Source of the DNA: an uncultured Clostridia bacterium
GTDB lineage: Bacteria; Bacillota; Clostridia; TANB77; CAG-508
NCBI GenBank assembly: GCA_934154515.1
Contig: CAKPGD010000033.1
Span: 1-13,546 of the forward strand
DNA: 13,546 nucleotides
Direction of reading: 5' to 3'
Shown here: piece by piece, positions 7,401 to 13,482 of the stretch
Numbering within the stretch: position 1 is the first letter of the stretch
How the letters are laid out: every line of letters begins with the position of its first letter
Notes under the pieces: generated by a model
Databases searched by the model: none
What the model was told of the DNA's origin: nothing
The model's input: only the letters and a program-made list of their open reading frames with translations
Made by a program: the position numbers and the translations under genes

Positions 7401-7459
7401 ATGACTTAAAAGAAGGAGACATTATAGAAGTATACGTTATGGAAGAAGTAAAAAGATAA
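4442..7459 (+). CDS. infB: Translation initiation factor IF-2
   Basis: 1005 residues. IF-2 is the GTPase that brings initiator fMet-tRNA to the 30S subunit and promotes 50S joining. An IF2_N module lies at about 1-50, a long charged linker at about 55-420 and a second IF2_N module at about 430-480. The G domain has G-H-V-D-H-G-K-T (516-523), D-T-P-G-H (562-566), N-K-I-D (616-619) and S-A-K (652-654), followed by the barrel and C-terminal tRNA-binding domains. I chose TTG at 4442 because GGGGGTGA (4429-4436) matches the anti-Shine-Dalgarno at good spacing and M-G-K-I-K-I-H-E-L-A-K is the usual IF-2 start. The longer frame from TTG 4424 would start upstream of that site. The linker is unusually Arg/Asn-rich around 200-300 (see the repeat). 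It overlaps ylxQ by 8 bases. Confidence 0.97.
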   Translation: MGKIKIHELAKDLNLTSKEVIEKANELGIEAKTHMSGIDEKDAEKIRNSYGKKLENKSENKTDSKSKSNKTKSEVKAKKEEKKEAPVIIRREVIITEEEKKENKNKQAEQKSKQVGFVERNKNADYNIVYRNKPTKPMTVSELFGLGKKEEPKKEEKTEKVEKIEKAEIEKEDVEKKEEMVETIKEKKVETKIEDVTNKANRENRENRIHKDFQNKNRENFQNRNDNRNDNRNDNRNDGRFQNRNNEKGNFQNRNNRDNRDNRNGDKNNFQRRDQDKFQGRNNGNFKNNQNRGNFNNRERRPLDEKGIDKNIKDIMAVDVVEKENQRDFSSRAIDKVKNERMEERAAGNNTKKQNKNKKSGRFSEDFDGGKLKGLKQVDRLSNMFDDQEGGMLDYYDLTTARGKRNKKKANKNDEDRKQKIFQLTEISIPETITVKDLATELKKTSAEVIKKLFALGMMVTINNDIDFDTAYLVAQEFGVTAKKKQEVKEEDILFDDSEDKEEELKERPPVVVVMGHVDHGKTSLLDAIRETNVIEGEAGGITQAIGAYKVEINGREITFLDTPGHEAFTSMRARGAQITDIAILVVAANDGVMPQTVEAINHAKAAGIPIIVAVNKIDLPEANVDKVKQELMKYELVPEEWGGDTIYVPISAKKRINIDELLEMVLLQADVLELKANPNKQAKGVVIEARLDKAKGPIASMLVQRGSLDVGDTIVVGSSIGRIRAMKNDKGQRVKSAGPSTPVEIMGLTEVPESGDIFYEVKDEKMAKHLIERRKRQAREKSINAIQKVTLDNLFTQMEQGNLKHLNIIVKADVQGSAEALKQSLEKLSDEEVNVRVIHSATGAVTESDVNLAQVANAIIIAFNVRPVTTAKALAERDEVEIKQYSVIYQAIDDVKAAMKGMLDPIYEEKVIGNVEVRQVFKVSNVGTIAGAYVLEGKIERNAGVRVLRDNVVIHEGKLVSLKRFKDDVKEVAKGYECGMQIENYNDLKEGDIIEVYVMEEVKR
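5111..5158 (+). repeat. 12-bp tandem repeat in the IF-2 linker
   Basis: Four 12-base units, AGAAACGATAAT, AGAAATGATAAT twice, then a degenerate AGAAATGACGGA, encode Arg-Asn-Asp-Asn blocks at about residues 224-239 of IF-2. They sit within a broader Asn/Arg/Phe-Gln-Asn-rich tract (about 5036-5340). Exact 12-base periodicity suggests slippage-prone copy-number variation without loss of frame. Confidence 0.85.
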
Positions 7460-7473
7460 AAAGGAGGCAAATT

Positions 7474-7818
7474 ATGCCAAAAAATAATAATAGACTAAAT
7501 AGAATAGACGAAGAACTAAGAAAAGAAATAAGTCACATTATTTCTTTCGAGTTAAAAAATCCAGATGCAACAGGTTTAATAAGTGTAACTAAAGTAAAAA
7601 CAACACCAGATTTAAAATATGCAAAAGTATATGTAAGTATGTTAAATTCAAAAGACAAAGCGAAAACTTTAGAAGCATTAAAAAAATCAGCTGGATTTAT
7701 AAGAAGCGGAATAGCAAAAACAGTAAACTTAAGAATAACACCGGAATTAGTATTTGAAGAAGATGACTCTATGGAATATGGAATGAAAATAGATTCAATA
7801 TTAAAGAACTTAAAATAG
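7474..7818 (+). CDS. rbfA: 30S ribosome-binding factor RbfA
   Basis: 114 residues, the usual size. RbfA is a KH-fold protein that binds immature 30S particles near the 16S rRNA helix 1 region and is needed for late maturation and cold growth. The N-terminal R-L-N-R-I-D-E-E-L-R-K-E-I-S-H-I-I (7-23) and the central S-V-T-K-V-K-T-T-P-D-L-K-Y-A-K-V-Y-V-S (37-55) are family hallmarks. It starts 14 bases after infB with AAAAAGGAGG just upstream, so it is in the same operon. A hairpin at 7831-7862 follows its TAG stop. Confidence 0.95.
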   Translation: MPKNNNRLNRIDEELRKEISHIISFELKNPDATGLISVTKVKTTPDLKYAKVYVSMLNSKDKAKTLEALKKSAGFIRSGIAKTVNLRITPELVFEEDDSMEYGMKIDSILKNLK

Positions 7819-7830
7819 AGTAAAGAACAT

Positions 7831-7862
7831 TTTGAGGTTAGAGCTTATATTCTAACCTCAAA
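7831..7862 (+). other. Perfect 12-bp hairpin between rbfA and nrnA, no U-tract
   Basis: TTTGAGGTTAGA (7831-7842) pairs perfectly with TCTAACCTCAAA (7851-7862) around an 8-nt loop. What follows is TAATAATAC, so the U-tract of an intrinsic terminator is missing on both strands. Possible roles are an RNA processing or 3'-end stabilising element that lets nrnA be expressed differently from the upstream genes, or a pause or leaky termination site. Confidence 0.6.
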
Positions 7863-7889
7863 ATAATAATACTTAAAGGAGAGAAAATA

Positions 7890-8843
7890 ATGACATTAGA
7901 TAATATATTAGAAGAAATAAAAAAAGCAAAAACAATTGCTATATTAACACACGAAAATCCAGATGGAGATGCAGTAGGTAGCAGTTTAGCTATGTATGCA
8001 GCATTAAAACAATTAGGAAAAGAAGAAGTAGATGTAATAATACCAGAATACCCAAGAACATATAGATTTTTACCAAATGTAGATAAAGTAAAAACAGAAG
8101 GTAAAACAGAAAATTATGATTTAGCAATTGCAGTAGATGCTGCAACAATAAAAATGCTAAATGGATGGGCAAACTATTTCGAAAGTGCAAAATCAAAAAT
8201 AGTAATAGATCACCATGGGACAAATACAATGTATGGAGATTTAAACTATGTAAATCCAGATTCACCAGCATGTACACAAATATTATTAACAATATTTGAA
8301 TACTTTGGTATAGAAATTACAGAAGAAATAGGAAAATGCATAATAACAGGAATAATAACAGACACAGGTGGTTTCCAATACCAATCCACTAGACCGGAAA
8401 CTTTTGAATTTGCAGCAAGACTACTAAGAAATGGAATAAACATATCAGCCATATACAAAAAATCAATGAACACAAAAACAAGAGCAAACTTTGAATTAAG
8501 AAAAAGAGCAATAGACAGGATGGAATTTTTAGAGGAAGGAAAAATCTCTTTTACATATATAACAAAAAAAGATATAGAAGAAGTAAGAGCAACAAACGAT
8601 GACCACGAAGGAATAGTTGATGAAGGAAGAAGTATAGAAGGTGTAGAAGTTTCAATATTCTTAAGAGAAACAGAAAAAGGATTTAAAGCATCACTTCGCT
8701 CAAACGAATATGTAAATGTTTCAGATGTTTGTTTAATATTTGGTGGCGGAGGACATATACATGCAGCAGGATGTACAATGGCTATGTCAGTAGAGCAAGC
8801 AAAAGAAAAACTAATAAATCAAATAAAATTACAATTAAAATAA
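7890..8843 (+). CDS. nrnA: DHH-family nanoRNase / pAp phosphatase NrnA
   Basis: 317 residues, full length. NrnA-type DHH-DHHA1 phosphoesterases degrade 2-5-nt RNAs and, in several Firmicutes, 3'-phosphoadenosine-5'-phosphate; some also hydrolyse pApA or cyclic dinucleotides. Metal-ligand motifs are visible: H-E-N-P-D-G-D (21-27), A-V-D (81-83), D-H-H-G (107-110) and T-D (157-158). The C-terminal DHHA1 domain has G-G-G-G-H-I-H-A-A-G (285-294). The context between rbfA and truB is the standard Firmicute position. AAAGGAGAG (7876-7884) precedes the ATG. Substrate preference cannot be told from sequence. Confidence 0.93.
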   Translation: MTLDNILEEIKKAKTIAILTHENPDGDAVGSSLAMYAALKQLGKEEVDVIIPEYPRTYRFLPNVDKVKTEGKTENYDLAIAVDAATIKMLNGWANYFESAKSKIVIDHHGTNTMYGDLNYVNPDSPACTQILLTIFEYFGIEITEEIGKCIITGIITDTGGFQYQSTRPETFEFAARLLRNGINISAIYKKSMNTKTRANFELRKRAIDRMEFLEEGKISFTYITKKDIEEVRATNDDHEGIVDEGRSIEGVEVSIFLRETEKGFKASLRSNEYVNVSDVCLIFGGGGHIHAAGCTMAMSVEQAKEKLINQIKLQLK

Positions 8844-8848
8844 AACAA

Positions 8849-8888
8849 AAAAGCTTTAATGTAAGATAGTTTTTATATTAAAGCTTTT
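8849..8888 (+). terminator. Hairpin after nrnA, possible weak terminator
   Basis: AAAAGCTTTAAT (8849-8860) pairs with ATTAAAGCTTTT (8877-8888) over 12 bp, with a 16-nt loop. The T-run on the + strand is only the four bases of the stem followed by ATATAATT, so termination would be partial. On the - strand the stem is followed by a longer T-run, but no gene lies on that strand here. Confidence 0.5.
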
Positions 8889-8894
8889 ATATAA

Positions 8895-8922
8895 TTACCT
8901 ATATAACTTATAACATTATAAT
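8895..8922 (+). promoter_or_regulatory. Possible weak promoter before truB
   Basis: A perfect TATAAT (8917-8922) lies 16 nt after TTACCT (8895-8900), which matches only half of the -35 consensus. It sits between the nrnA hairpin and truB. It could drive truB if the hairpin terminates, but in AT-rich DNA it may be chance. Confidence 0.3.
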
Positions 8923-8966
8923 AATATAAATTGCAACAGTTAAGTCTGAAAGGATAAATATAAAAT

Positions 8967-9869
8967 ATGAATGGAATAATAATTATAAATAAACCACAAG
9001 GTTATACATCACATGATGTAGTAGCAAAAGTAAAAAAAATATTAGAAGTAAAAAAAGTAGGACACACAGGAACATTAGACCCTAATGCGACAGGAGTATT
9101 ACCACTTCTTTTAAATGACGGAACAAAACTTTCAAAATATTTAATAGAACATGATAAAGAATATGATGTAACCCTAAAACTTGGAATAAAAACAGATACC
9201 GCAGACGGAGAAGGAAATATAATAGAAAAAGAAGAAATACAAATAGAAAAATATACAAAAGAAAACATAGTAGAAGTGTTAAAAAGTTTTATAGGAAAAA
9301 GTAATCAAATCCCACCAATGTATTCAGCAATAAAAGTAAATGGAAAAAAACTATATGAATATGCAAGAAGTGGACAAACTGTTGAAATAGAGCCAAGACA
9401 AATAGAAATATATAGCATAGAATTACTAAATATAAATCAAAAAGAAAATGAAATAAAATTTAAAGTAGAATGTTCAAAAGGAACATATATAAGAAGTTTG
9501 TGTGAAGATATTGCAAAAAAATTAAATACAATAGGCTATATGAAAGAACTAAATAGAACAAAAGTAGGTAGATTTAAAATAGAAAATTCAATAACAATGG
9601 ATGAGTTAGAAAAAATAAAACAAGAAAATAATGAAAAAGAATTACAAAAAAATATAATTTCAATGGAAGAATTATTAAAAAACTTACCAAAAGTTACTTT
9701 AGAAGAAAAAGAATTAGAAAAGTTCTTAAATGGTGTAAAAGTGAATATAAATAAAGTAGAAAAAGAAGAAACTCTATACAATGTTTACAGTTCTAATAAA
9801 TACATAGGAACAGGAATAGCAAAAAATGACACAATAAAAAGAGATATTATTATTAAAAATATTGAATAA
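8967..9869 (+). CDS. truB: tRNA pseudouridine(55) synthase TruB
   Basis: 300 residues, the normal length. TruB converts U55 in the T-loop of tRNAs to pseudouridine and also acts as a tRNA folding chaperone. The catalytic motif G-H-T-G-T-L-D-P-N-A-T-G-V-L-P (32-46) contains the nucleophile Asp38. M-Y-S-A-I-K-V-N-G-K-K-L-Y-E-Y-A-R (117-133) is the second hallmark. K-G-T-Y-I-R-S-L (about 170-177) is the third. The C-terminal 60-70 residues are a PUA-like extension. AAAGGA (8949-8954) precedes the ATG with a 12-nt spacer, longer than for its neighbours. Last gene of the nusA-infB cluster here; ribF and rpsO, often next in Firmicutes, are absent. Confidence 0.96.
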   Translation: MNGIIIINKPQGYTSHDVVAKVKKILEVKKVGHTGTLDPNATGVLPLLLNDGTKLSKYLIEHDKEYDVTLKLGIKTDTADGEGNIIEKEEIQIEKYTKENIVEVLKSFIGKSNQIPPMYSAIKVNGKKLYEYARSGQTVEIEPRQIEIYSIELLNINQKENEIKFKVECSKGTYIRSLCEDIAKKLNTIGYMKELNRTKVGRFKIENSITMDELEKIKQENNEKELQKNIISMEELLKNLPKVTLEEKELEKFLNGVKVNINKVEKEETLYNVYSSNKYIGTGIAKNDTIKRDIIIKNIE

Positions 9870-10052
9870 TTAAAAAAATAAATGCCATAATAATATTAAG
9901 TAAAAATATTAAGTGAAAAACTAAATGCAAAATGTATAATTAATGAAGCTTAAAAATATTAAATAAAATATTAAATAAATGGAAGAAAAAACTATTGAAA
10001 ATAAAAAACAAATATGTTATTATAATAATAACAAAACAATTAAATAGATATT
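9870..10052. other. AT-rich spacer between truB and the 6S RNA
   Basis: Almost pure A/T, with several copies of AAATATTAA-like words, including two AATATTAAGT copies at about 9892 and 9904. No clear terminator for truB and no open frame with a ribosome binding site. The only signal I see is the promoter at 9995-10023, so truB transcripts may run through into the structured RNA. Confidence 0.5.
9995..10023 (+). promoter_or_regulatory. Promoter for the 6S RNA
   Basis: TTGAAA (9995-10000), a 17-nt spacer and TATTAT (10018-10023) preceded by TGT (10015-10017), giving an extended -10. Transcription would begin near 10030, so the mature RNA starting near 10053 would need 5' trimming, which is known for some 6S RNAs. 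An overlapping TATAAT at 10021-10026 is an alternative with a poorer 20-nt spacer. Confidence 0.5.
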
Positions 10053-10244
10053 AAATTTCCCTGCTTAGTGCGTGTAGACTGGAATTTTATTACCAACAAA
10101 TAATAAAAGGGAGTCCGCCTTTGAAAGTGGCGTGTATGCTTACTATAATTAGTAAGAAACCCAGAAGCTTTCAACAAGACACCCACCTGTGTAAACACAG
10201 GTATTAAAAATCCTACATCTTGCGGCTTCATAGTGGGGATTTTT
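10053..10244 (+). ncRNA. ssrS: 6S RNA (RNA polymerase regulator), approximate ends
   Basis: A ~190-base island with more G and C than its surroundings, no credible open frame and extensive pairing. The closing stem forms between AAATTTCC (10053-10060) and GGGGATTT (10235-10242), and further in between GTGTAG (10072-10077) and CTACAT (10213-10218). The apical hairpin is CTTACT/AGTAAG (10139-10156). The 3' strand carries a small hairpin, ACCTGTG/CACAGGT (10185-10202), then CTACATCTTGCGGC, which resembles the conserved 3' part of 6S RNAs. 6S RNA mimics an open promoter and sequesters sigma-A RNA polymerase in slow growth. The closing stem runs into TTTTTCTT and would double as the terminator. 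The identification rests on remembered structure, not a covariance search, so the ends are approximate. Confidence 0.72.
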
Positions 10245-10255
10245 CTTGTTATTTA

Positions 10256-10264
10256 TGCTATAAT
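10256..10264 (+). promoter_or_regulatory. Extended -10 promoter element for prmC
   Basis: TGC-TATAAT (10256-10264) is a perfect extended -10. No good -35 is seen at 16-18 nt, where the T-rich end of the 6S terminator lies. A transcript starting near 10271 would have a leader of about 60 nt before prmC. Confidence 0.55.
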
Positions 10265-10333
10265 ATAGTAGAATAAAATAGAAAAAGCAAAAATATATCA
10301 AAGCAACTGGCAAAGAGAGGAATGTTAATAAAA

Positions 10334-11185
10334 ATGAAAGTAAAAGAATTAATAGAATATGGAAAAAAATTATTAAATGAAAATAAAATAGAAGATAATA
10401 ATATAAAATCAAGAATACTTGCTCAATTTATATTAAATATGAATAGACAAGAAATAGTAGTAAATTCAGAAAAAGAAATAACAGAAGAACAAAAACATAG
10501 ATATTATTTAGCATTAATAGAAGTAATTCAAGGAATGCCAGTACAATACATAACGAATAAACAAGAATTTATGAAAATGGAATTCTATGTAGATGAAAAT
10601 GTTTTAATTCCACAGCCAGATACAGAAAATCTTGTAGAAGAAACAATAAAAATTACAAAGACAATGGAAGAAAAAATAGATGTATTAGACATTTGTACGG
10701 GAAGCGGTTGTATAGGAACTTCTATTGCTAAAAACATAGAAAATTTAAACAGCATTACAATGTCAGATATAAGTAATAAGGCAATAAAAATAGCAGAAAA
10801 AAACTTTAAAAACAATGTAGAAAATGTACGAAATGCTGAATTTATAGAATCAGATATGTTTGAAAAAATAAATAAAAAATACGACATAATAATATCAAAC
10901 CCACCATACATAGAAACACAAGAAATAGAAGAACTTCCAGAAGAAGTAAAACAAGAACCACATTTAGCACTAGATGGGGGAAAAGAAGGAATAGACTATT
11001 ATAAAATATTAACAAACGAAGCACATAAATACTTAAAAGAAAAAGGATATTTATGTATGGAAATAGGTTATAATCAAAAAGAGAGTGTAGAAGAATTATT
11101 AAAAGAAAGTGAAAAATATACAAATATAAAGACAATAAAAGATTTATCTGGAAATGATAGAGTTGTAATTTGTTCTAAAAAATAA
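10334..11185 (+). CDS. prmC: Peptide chain release factor N5-glutamine methyltransferase PrmC
   Basis: 283 residues from this start. PrmC methylates the Gln of the GGQ motif of RF1 and RF2 using S-adenosylmethionine, which speeds translation termination. A helical N-terminal substrate-binding domain (about 1-75) precedes a Rossmann methyltransferase domain. The latter has L-I-P-Q-P-D-T-E (91-98; the family usually has L-I-P-R-P-E-T-E), D-I-C-T-G-S-G-C-I-G (119-128) and the glutamine-binding N-P-P-Y (189-192). ATG 10334 is preferred because AGAGAGG (10314-10320) ends only one base before the other candidate, ATG 10322, although 13 nt to 10334 is long. prfA, its common partner in other genomes, is not adjacent. 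Confidence 0.93.
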   Translation: MKVKELIEYGKKLLNENKIEDNNIKSRILAQFILNMNRQEIVVNSEKEITEEQKHRYYLALIEVIQGMPVQYITNKQEFMKMEFYVDENVLIPQPDTENLVEETIKITKTMEEKIDVLDICTGSGCIGTSIAKNIENLNSITMSDISNKAIKIAEKNFKNNVENVRNAEFIESDMFEKINKKYDIIISNPPYIETQEIEELPEEVKQEPHLALDGGKEGIDYYKILTNEAHKYLKEKGYLCMEIGYNQKESVEELLKESEKYTNIKTIKDLSGNDRVVICSKK

Positions 11186-11292
11186 TAAATAAAAATATAA
11201 ATATAAAATTTATTTAAAAAGTTATATAGAAAATTTAAAAAATTACTATGTAAATTTACGAAGAAAAAATCAAAAGAAAAGGAGGTAACAAA

Positions 11293-12171
11293 ATGTCATT
11301 TTCATCAGAAATAAAAGAAAGTCTAAGTAAAATAAGCAATTTGGCAAACAAAGAAATAGTAAAATATGAATTAATAGGATATTTAATAAGCAACAACTGT
11401 ACAATAAAAAATGGTAAAATAGTGTACAAAACAGAAAATGAATATAACATAAATAGATTCAGTAAATTACTTTCAAATGTAAATGTAATAAACTATAAAA
11501 TAGACATAAAAGGAAGCAACTATATAATAACAAGTTCAAAAGTAGAAAACATAGAAGAAATAAAATATTTAAATGAAGATATCGAAATAGATATTAAAGA
11601 AAAAAATATTAACGAAGAAGATTTAAAAGCAATAATAAGAGGGGCTTTCCTAGGTGGAGGAAGTGTAAATAATCCAGAAAGCAAATATCATTTAGAAATC
11701 GTTTTAAGTACTCAAAATAATGCAAACACATTAAGCAATATATTATCAACATTTACAATAAATGCTAAAAAATTAGAAAGAAAAAATGGATGCTCAATCT
11801 ATATAAAAGATGGAGAGGAAATTTCTAAATTTTTAGCATTAATAGGAGCAAGTAAAGGAGTACTTAAATTCGAAGAAATAAGAGTTTTACGAGACATGAA
11901 AAACAATATAAACAGAAAAGTAAATTGTGAGACAGCAAACTTAAATAAAACAGTAGGAGCAGCAGTAAAACAAATAGAAGCAATAAAAAAGATACAGAAA
12001 ACGGGCAAATTTGAAAAATTACCAGAAAACTTAAAAGAACTTGCCAACTTAAGATTAGAAAATCCAGATGCAAGTCTAATAGAATTAGGAAACTTGTTAA
12101 AAGAGCCAATAGGAAAATCTGGAGTAAACCATAGATTAAACAAAATAATAGAAATAGCAAACAATAAATAA
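11293..12171 (+). CDS. whiA: WhiA-family DNA-binding protein
   Basis: 292 residues, slightly shorter than the usual ~310. WhiA has a LAGLIDADG-homing-endonuclease-like N-terminal domain without nuclease function and a C-terminal helix-turn-helix. It controls sporulation septation in actinomycetes and affects cell division and chromosome segregation in Firmicutes. The LAGLIDADG-like motif R-G-A-F-L-G-G-G-S-V-N-N (116-127) is visible. The C-terminus (about 225-290) contains R-L-E-N-P-D-A-S-L-I-E-L-G and G-K-S-G-V-N-H-R-L. GGAGG (11281-11285) precedes the ATG. Its usual partners rapZ and yvcK are absent here. hemW starts 12 bases after its stop, suggesting co-transcription. I see no terminator after prmC in the AT-only gap before it. 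Confidence 0.93.
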   Translation: MSFSSEIKESLSKISNLANKEIVKYELIGYLISNNCTIKNGKIVYKTENEYNINRFSKLLSNVNVINYKIDIKGSNYIITSSKVENIEEIKYLNEDIEIDIKEKNINEEDLKAIIRGAFLGGGSVNNPESKYHLEIVLSTQNNANTLSNILSTFTINAKKLERKNGCSIYIKDGEEISKFLALIGASKGVLKFEEIRVLRDMKNNINRKVNCETANLNKTVGAAVKQIEAIKKIQKTGKFEKLPENLKELANLRLENPDASLIELGNLLKEPIGKSGVNHRLNKIIEIANNK

Positions 12172-12183
12172 AAGAGGTTAAAA

Positions 12184-13317
12184 ATGAAAGAATTAGGAAT
12201 ATATGTACATATACCATTTTGCAAGCAAAAATGTAGCTATTGCGACTTTATATCATTTAAAGGAAAAGAAACATATATAAAAGACTATGTACAAGCATTA
12301 AAAAAAGAAATACAAGCAAGAAAAAATGATGAATACCAAATAGATACAATATATATAGGTGGAGGAACTCCATCTATTATAGAAAGTAAGTATATAATAG
12401 AAATTATAAATACTATAAAAGAAAACTTTAATATTAAAGAAAATGCAGAAATAACAATAGAAATAAACCCAGGAACAGTAGATGAAGAAAAATTATTAAC
12501 ATATAAAGAAATAGGAGTAAACAGAATAAGCATAGGACTTCAATCTACCAAAAACGAAATATTAAAAGAAATAGGAAGAATACATACATATGAGGAATTT
12601 TTAAGTACTTATAATATAGCAAGAAAAATAGGAATAAAAAATATAAATGTAGATTTAATGCTTGCTCTTCCAAACCAAACAATAAAAGATTTAGAAGAAA
12701 GTATAAATAAAATAATAGAACTAAGTCCAGAACATATTTCGGTATATTCTTTAATATTAGAAGAAGGAACAAAATTAGAAAAGTTAGTAAATGAAGGAAA
12801 ATTAGAATTACCAACAGATGAAGAAGAAAGAGAAATGTATTGGAAAACAAAAAATAAATTAGAAGAAAAAGGTTATATACATTATGAAATATCTAATTTT
12901 GCAAAAAAAAGCTATGAATCAAGACATAATGTTAATTGCTGGAATCAAAAAGAATATTTAGGATTCGGTGTAGCAGCACATTCTTATGAAAAAGACACTA
13001 GATATTGTAATACATCTAATATAGAAGAATATATAAAAAATATAAATAATGGAGAAATAAAAAGCAATATAGAAGTATGTGAAGTACAAAACATAGAAAA
13101 CAAGAAAAAAGAATATATGCTATTAGGGTTAAGAAAAATAGATGGTGTAGATGTTCAAAAATTTAAAAACAAATTTGGGGAAAATCCAATTTATGTATAT
13201 AGAAAAGAATTGGAAAAGCTAGTAAATGAAGGATTATTAGAAATAGATTTAAATAATATAAGATTAACAGATAAAGGATTAGACTTAGCAAATATAGTAT
13301 GGGAAGAGTTCGTGTAG
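12184..13317 (+). CDS. hemW: Radical SAM haem chaperone HemW
   Basis: 377 residues, full length. HemW binds haem and delivers it to haem enzymes. It was long misannotated as an oxygen-independent coproporphyrinogen III oxidase (HemN). The radical-SAM cluster motif C13-x3-C17-x2-C20 sits in I-P-F-C-K-Q-K-C-S-Y-C-D-F (10-22). The C-D-F ending, instead of the C-G-C of true HemN, supports HemW. G-G-G-T-P-S (59-64) follows. N-C-W-N-Q-K-E-Y-L-G-F-G (about 257-268) and the C-terminal winged-helix-like tail complete the family pattern. AAAGAGG (12171-12177) precedes the ATG at 6 nt. Position directly upstream of hrcA is typical of Firmicutes. No terminator is seen after it other than the CIRCE inverted repeat. 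Confidence 0.94.
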   Translation: MKELGIYVHIPFCKQKCSYCDFISFKGKETYIKDYVQALKKEIQARKNDEYQIDTIYIGGGTPSIIESKYIIEIINTIKENFNIKENAEITIEINPGTVDEEKLLTYKEIGVNRISIGLQSTKNEILKEIGRIHTYEEFLSTYNIARKIGIKNINVDLMLALPNQTIKDLEESINKIIELSPEHISVYSLILEEGTKLEKLVNEGKLELPTDEEEREMYWKTKNKLEEKGYIHYEISNFAKKSYESRHNVNCWNQKEYLGFGVAAHSYEKDTRYCNTSNIEEYIKNINNGEIKSNIEVCEVQNIENKKKEYMLLGLRKIDGVDVQKFKNKFGENPIYVYRKELEKLVNEGLLEIDLNNIRLTDKGLDLANIVWEEFV

Positions 13318-13346
13318 ATAATATTCACAAAAAATTCACAAAAAAA

Positions 13347-13373
13347 TTAGCACTTGGTATTGACAAGTGCTAA
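13347..13373 (+). promoter_or_regulatory. CIRCE operator 1 (HrcA binding site)
   Basis: TTAGCACTT (13347-13355), exactly nine bases, then AAGTGCTAA (13365-13373). The consensus is TTAGCACTC-N9-GAGTGCTAA, so each arm differs only at its last inner base, symmetrically. Flanking bases extend the inverted repeat to 14 bp (13343-13356 with 13364-13377). Followed by TTTT, it could also help terminate hemW transcripts. It overlaps the -35 element, as expected for HrcA repression. Confidence 0.93.
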
Positions 13374-13386
13374 TTTTGGGTATAAT
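13360..13386 (+). promoter_or_regulatory. hrcA operon promoter
   Basis: TTGACA (13360-13365), a perfect -35, lies within the CIRCE spacer. A perfect TATAAT at 13381-13386 gives a 15-nt spacer, and TAATAT at 13383-13388 gives 17. HrcA bound to the first CIRCE would occlude the -35 and RNA starting near 13393 would carry the second CIRCE in its leader. Confidence 0.8.
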
Positions 13387-13396
13387 ATATGTAGTG

Positions 13397-13423
13397 TTAG
13401 CAGTCAATACATATAAGTGCTAA
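13397..13423 (+). promoter_or_regulatory. CIRCE operator 2, with a degenerate left arm
   Basis: TTAGCAGTC (13397-13405), nine bases, then AAGTGCTAA (13415-13423). The right arm is identical to that of operator 1 and the nine-base spacing is exact; only the inner end of the left arm deviates. It starts exactly 50 bp after operator 1, about five helical turns, so two HrcA dimers could lie on the same DNA face. It lies at or just after the likely transcription start. Confidence 0.75.
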
Positions 13424-13482
13424 AAAATAAAACTAAACATTAAAAGACAAAAAATAAAGAAATTAATGTGAGGTGATAAAAA

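Noticed and set aside
10040..10231. Minus-strand frames across 10040-10412
   Set aside because: They run over the structured RNA and the start of prmC, lack ribosome binding sites and resemble no family; the pairing pattern explains the region better.
11250..11259. GTAAATTTAC palindrome before whiA as an operator
   Set aside because: A ten-base AT-rich palindrome is expected by chance here and has no partner copy or known regulator.
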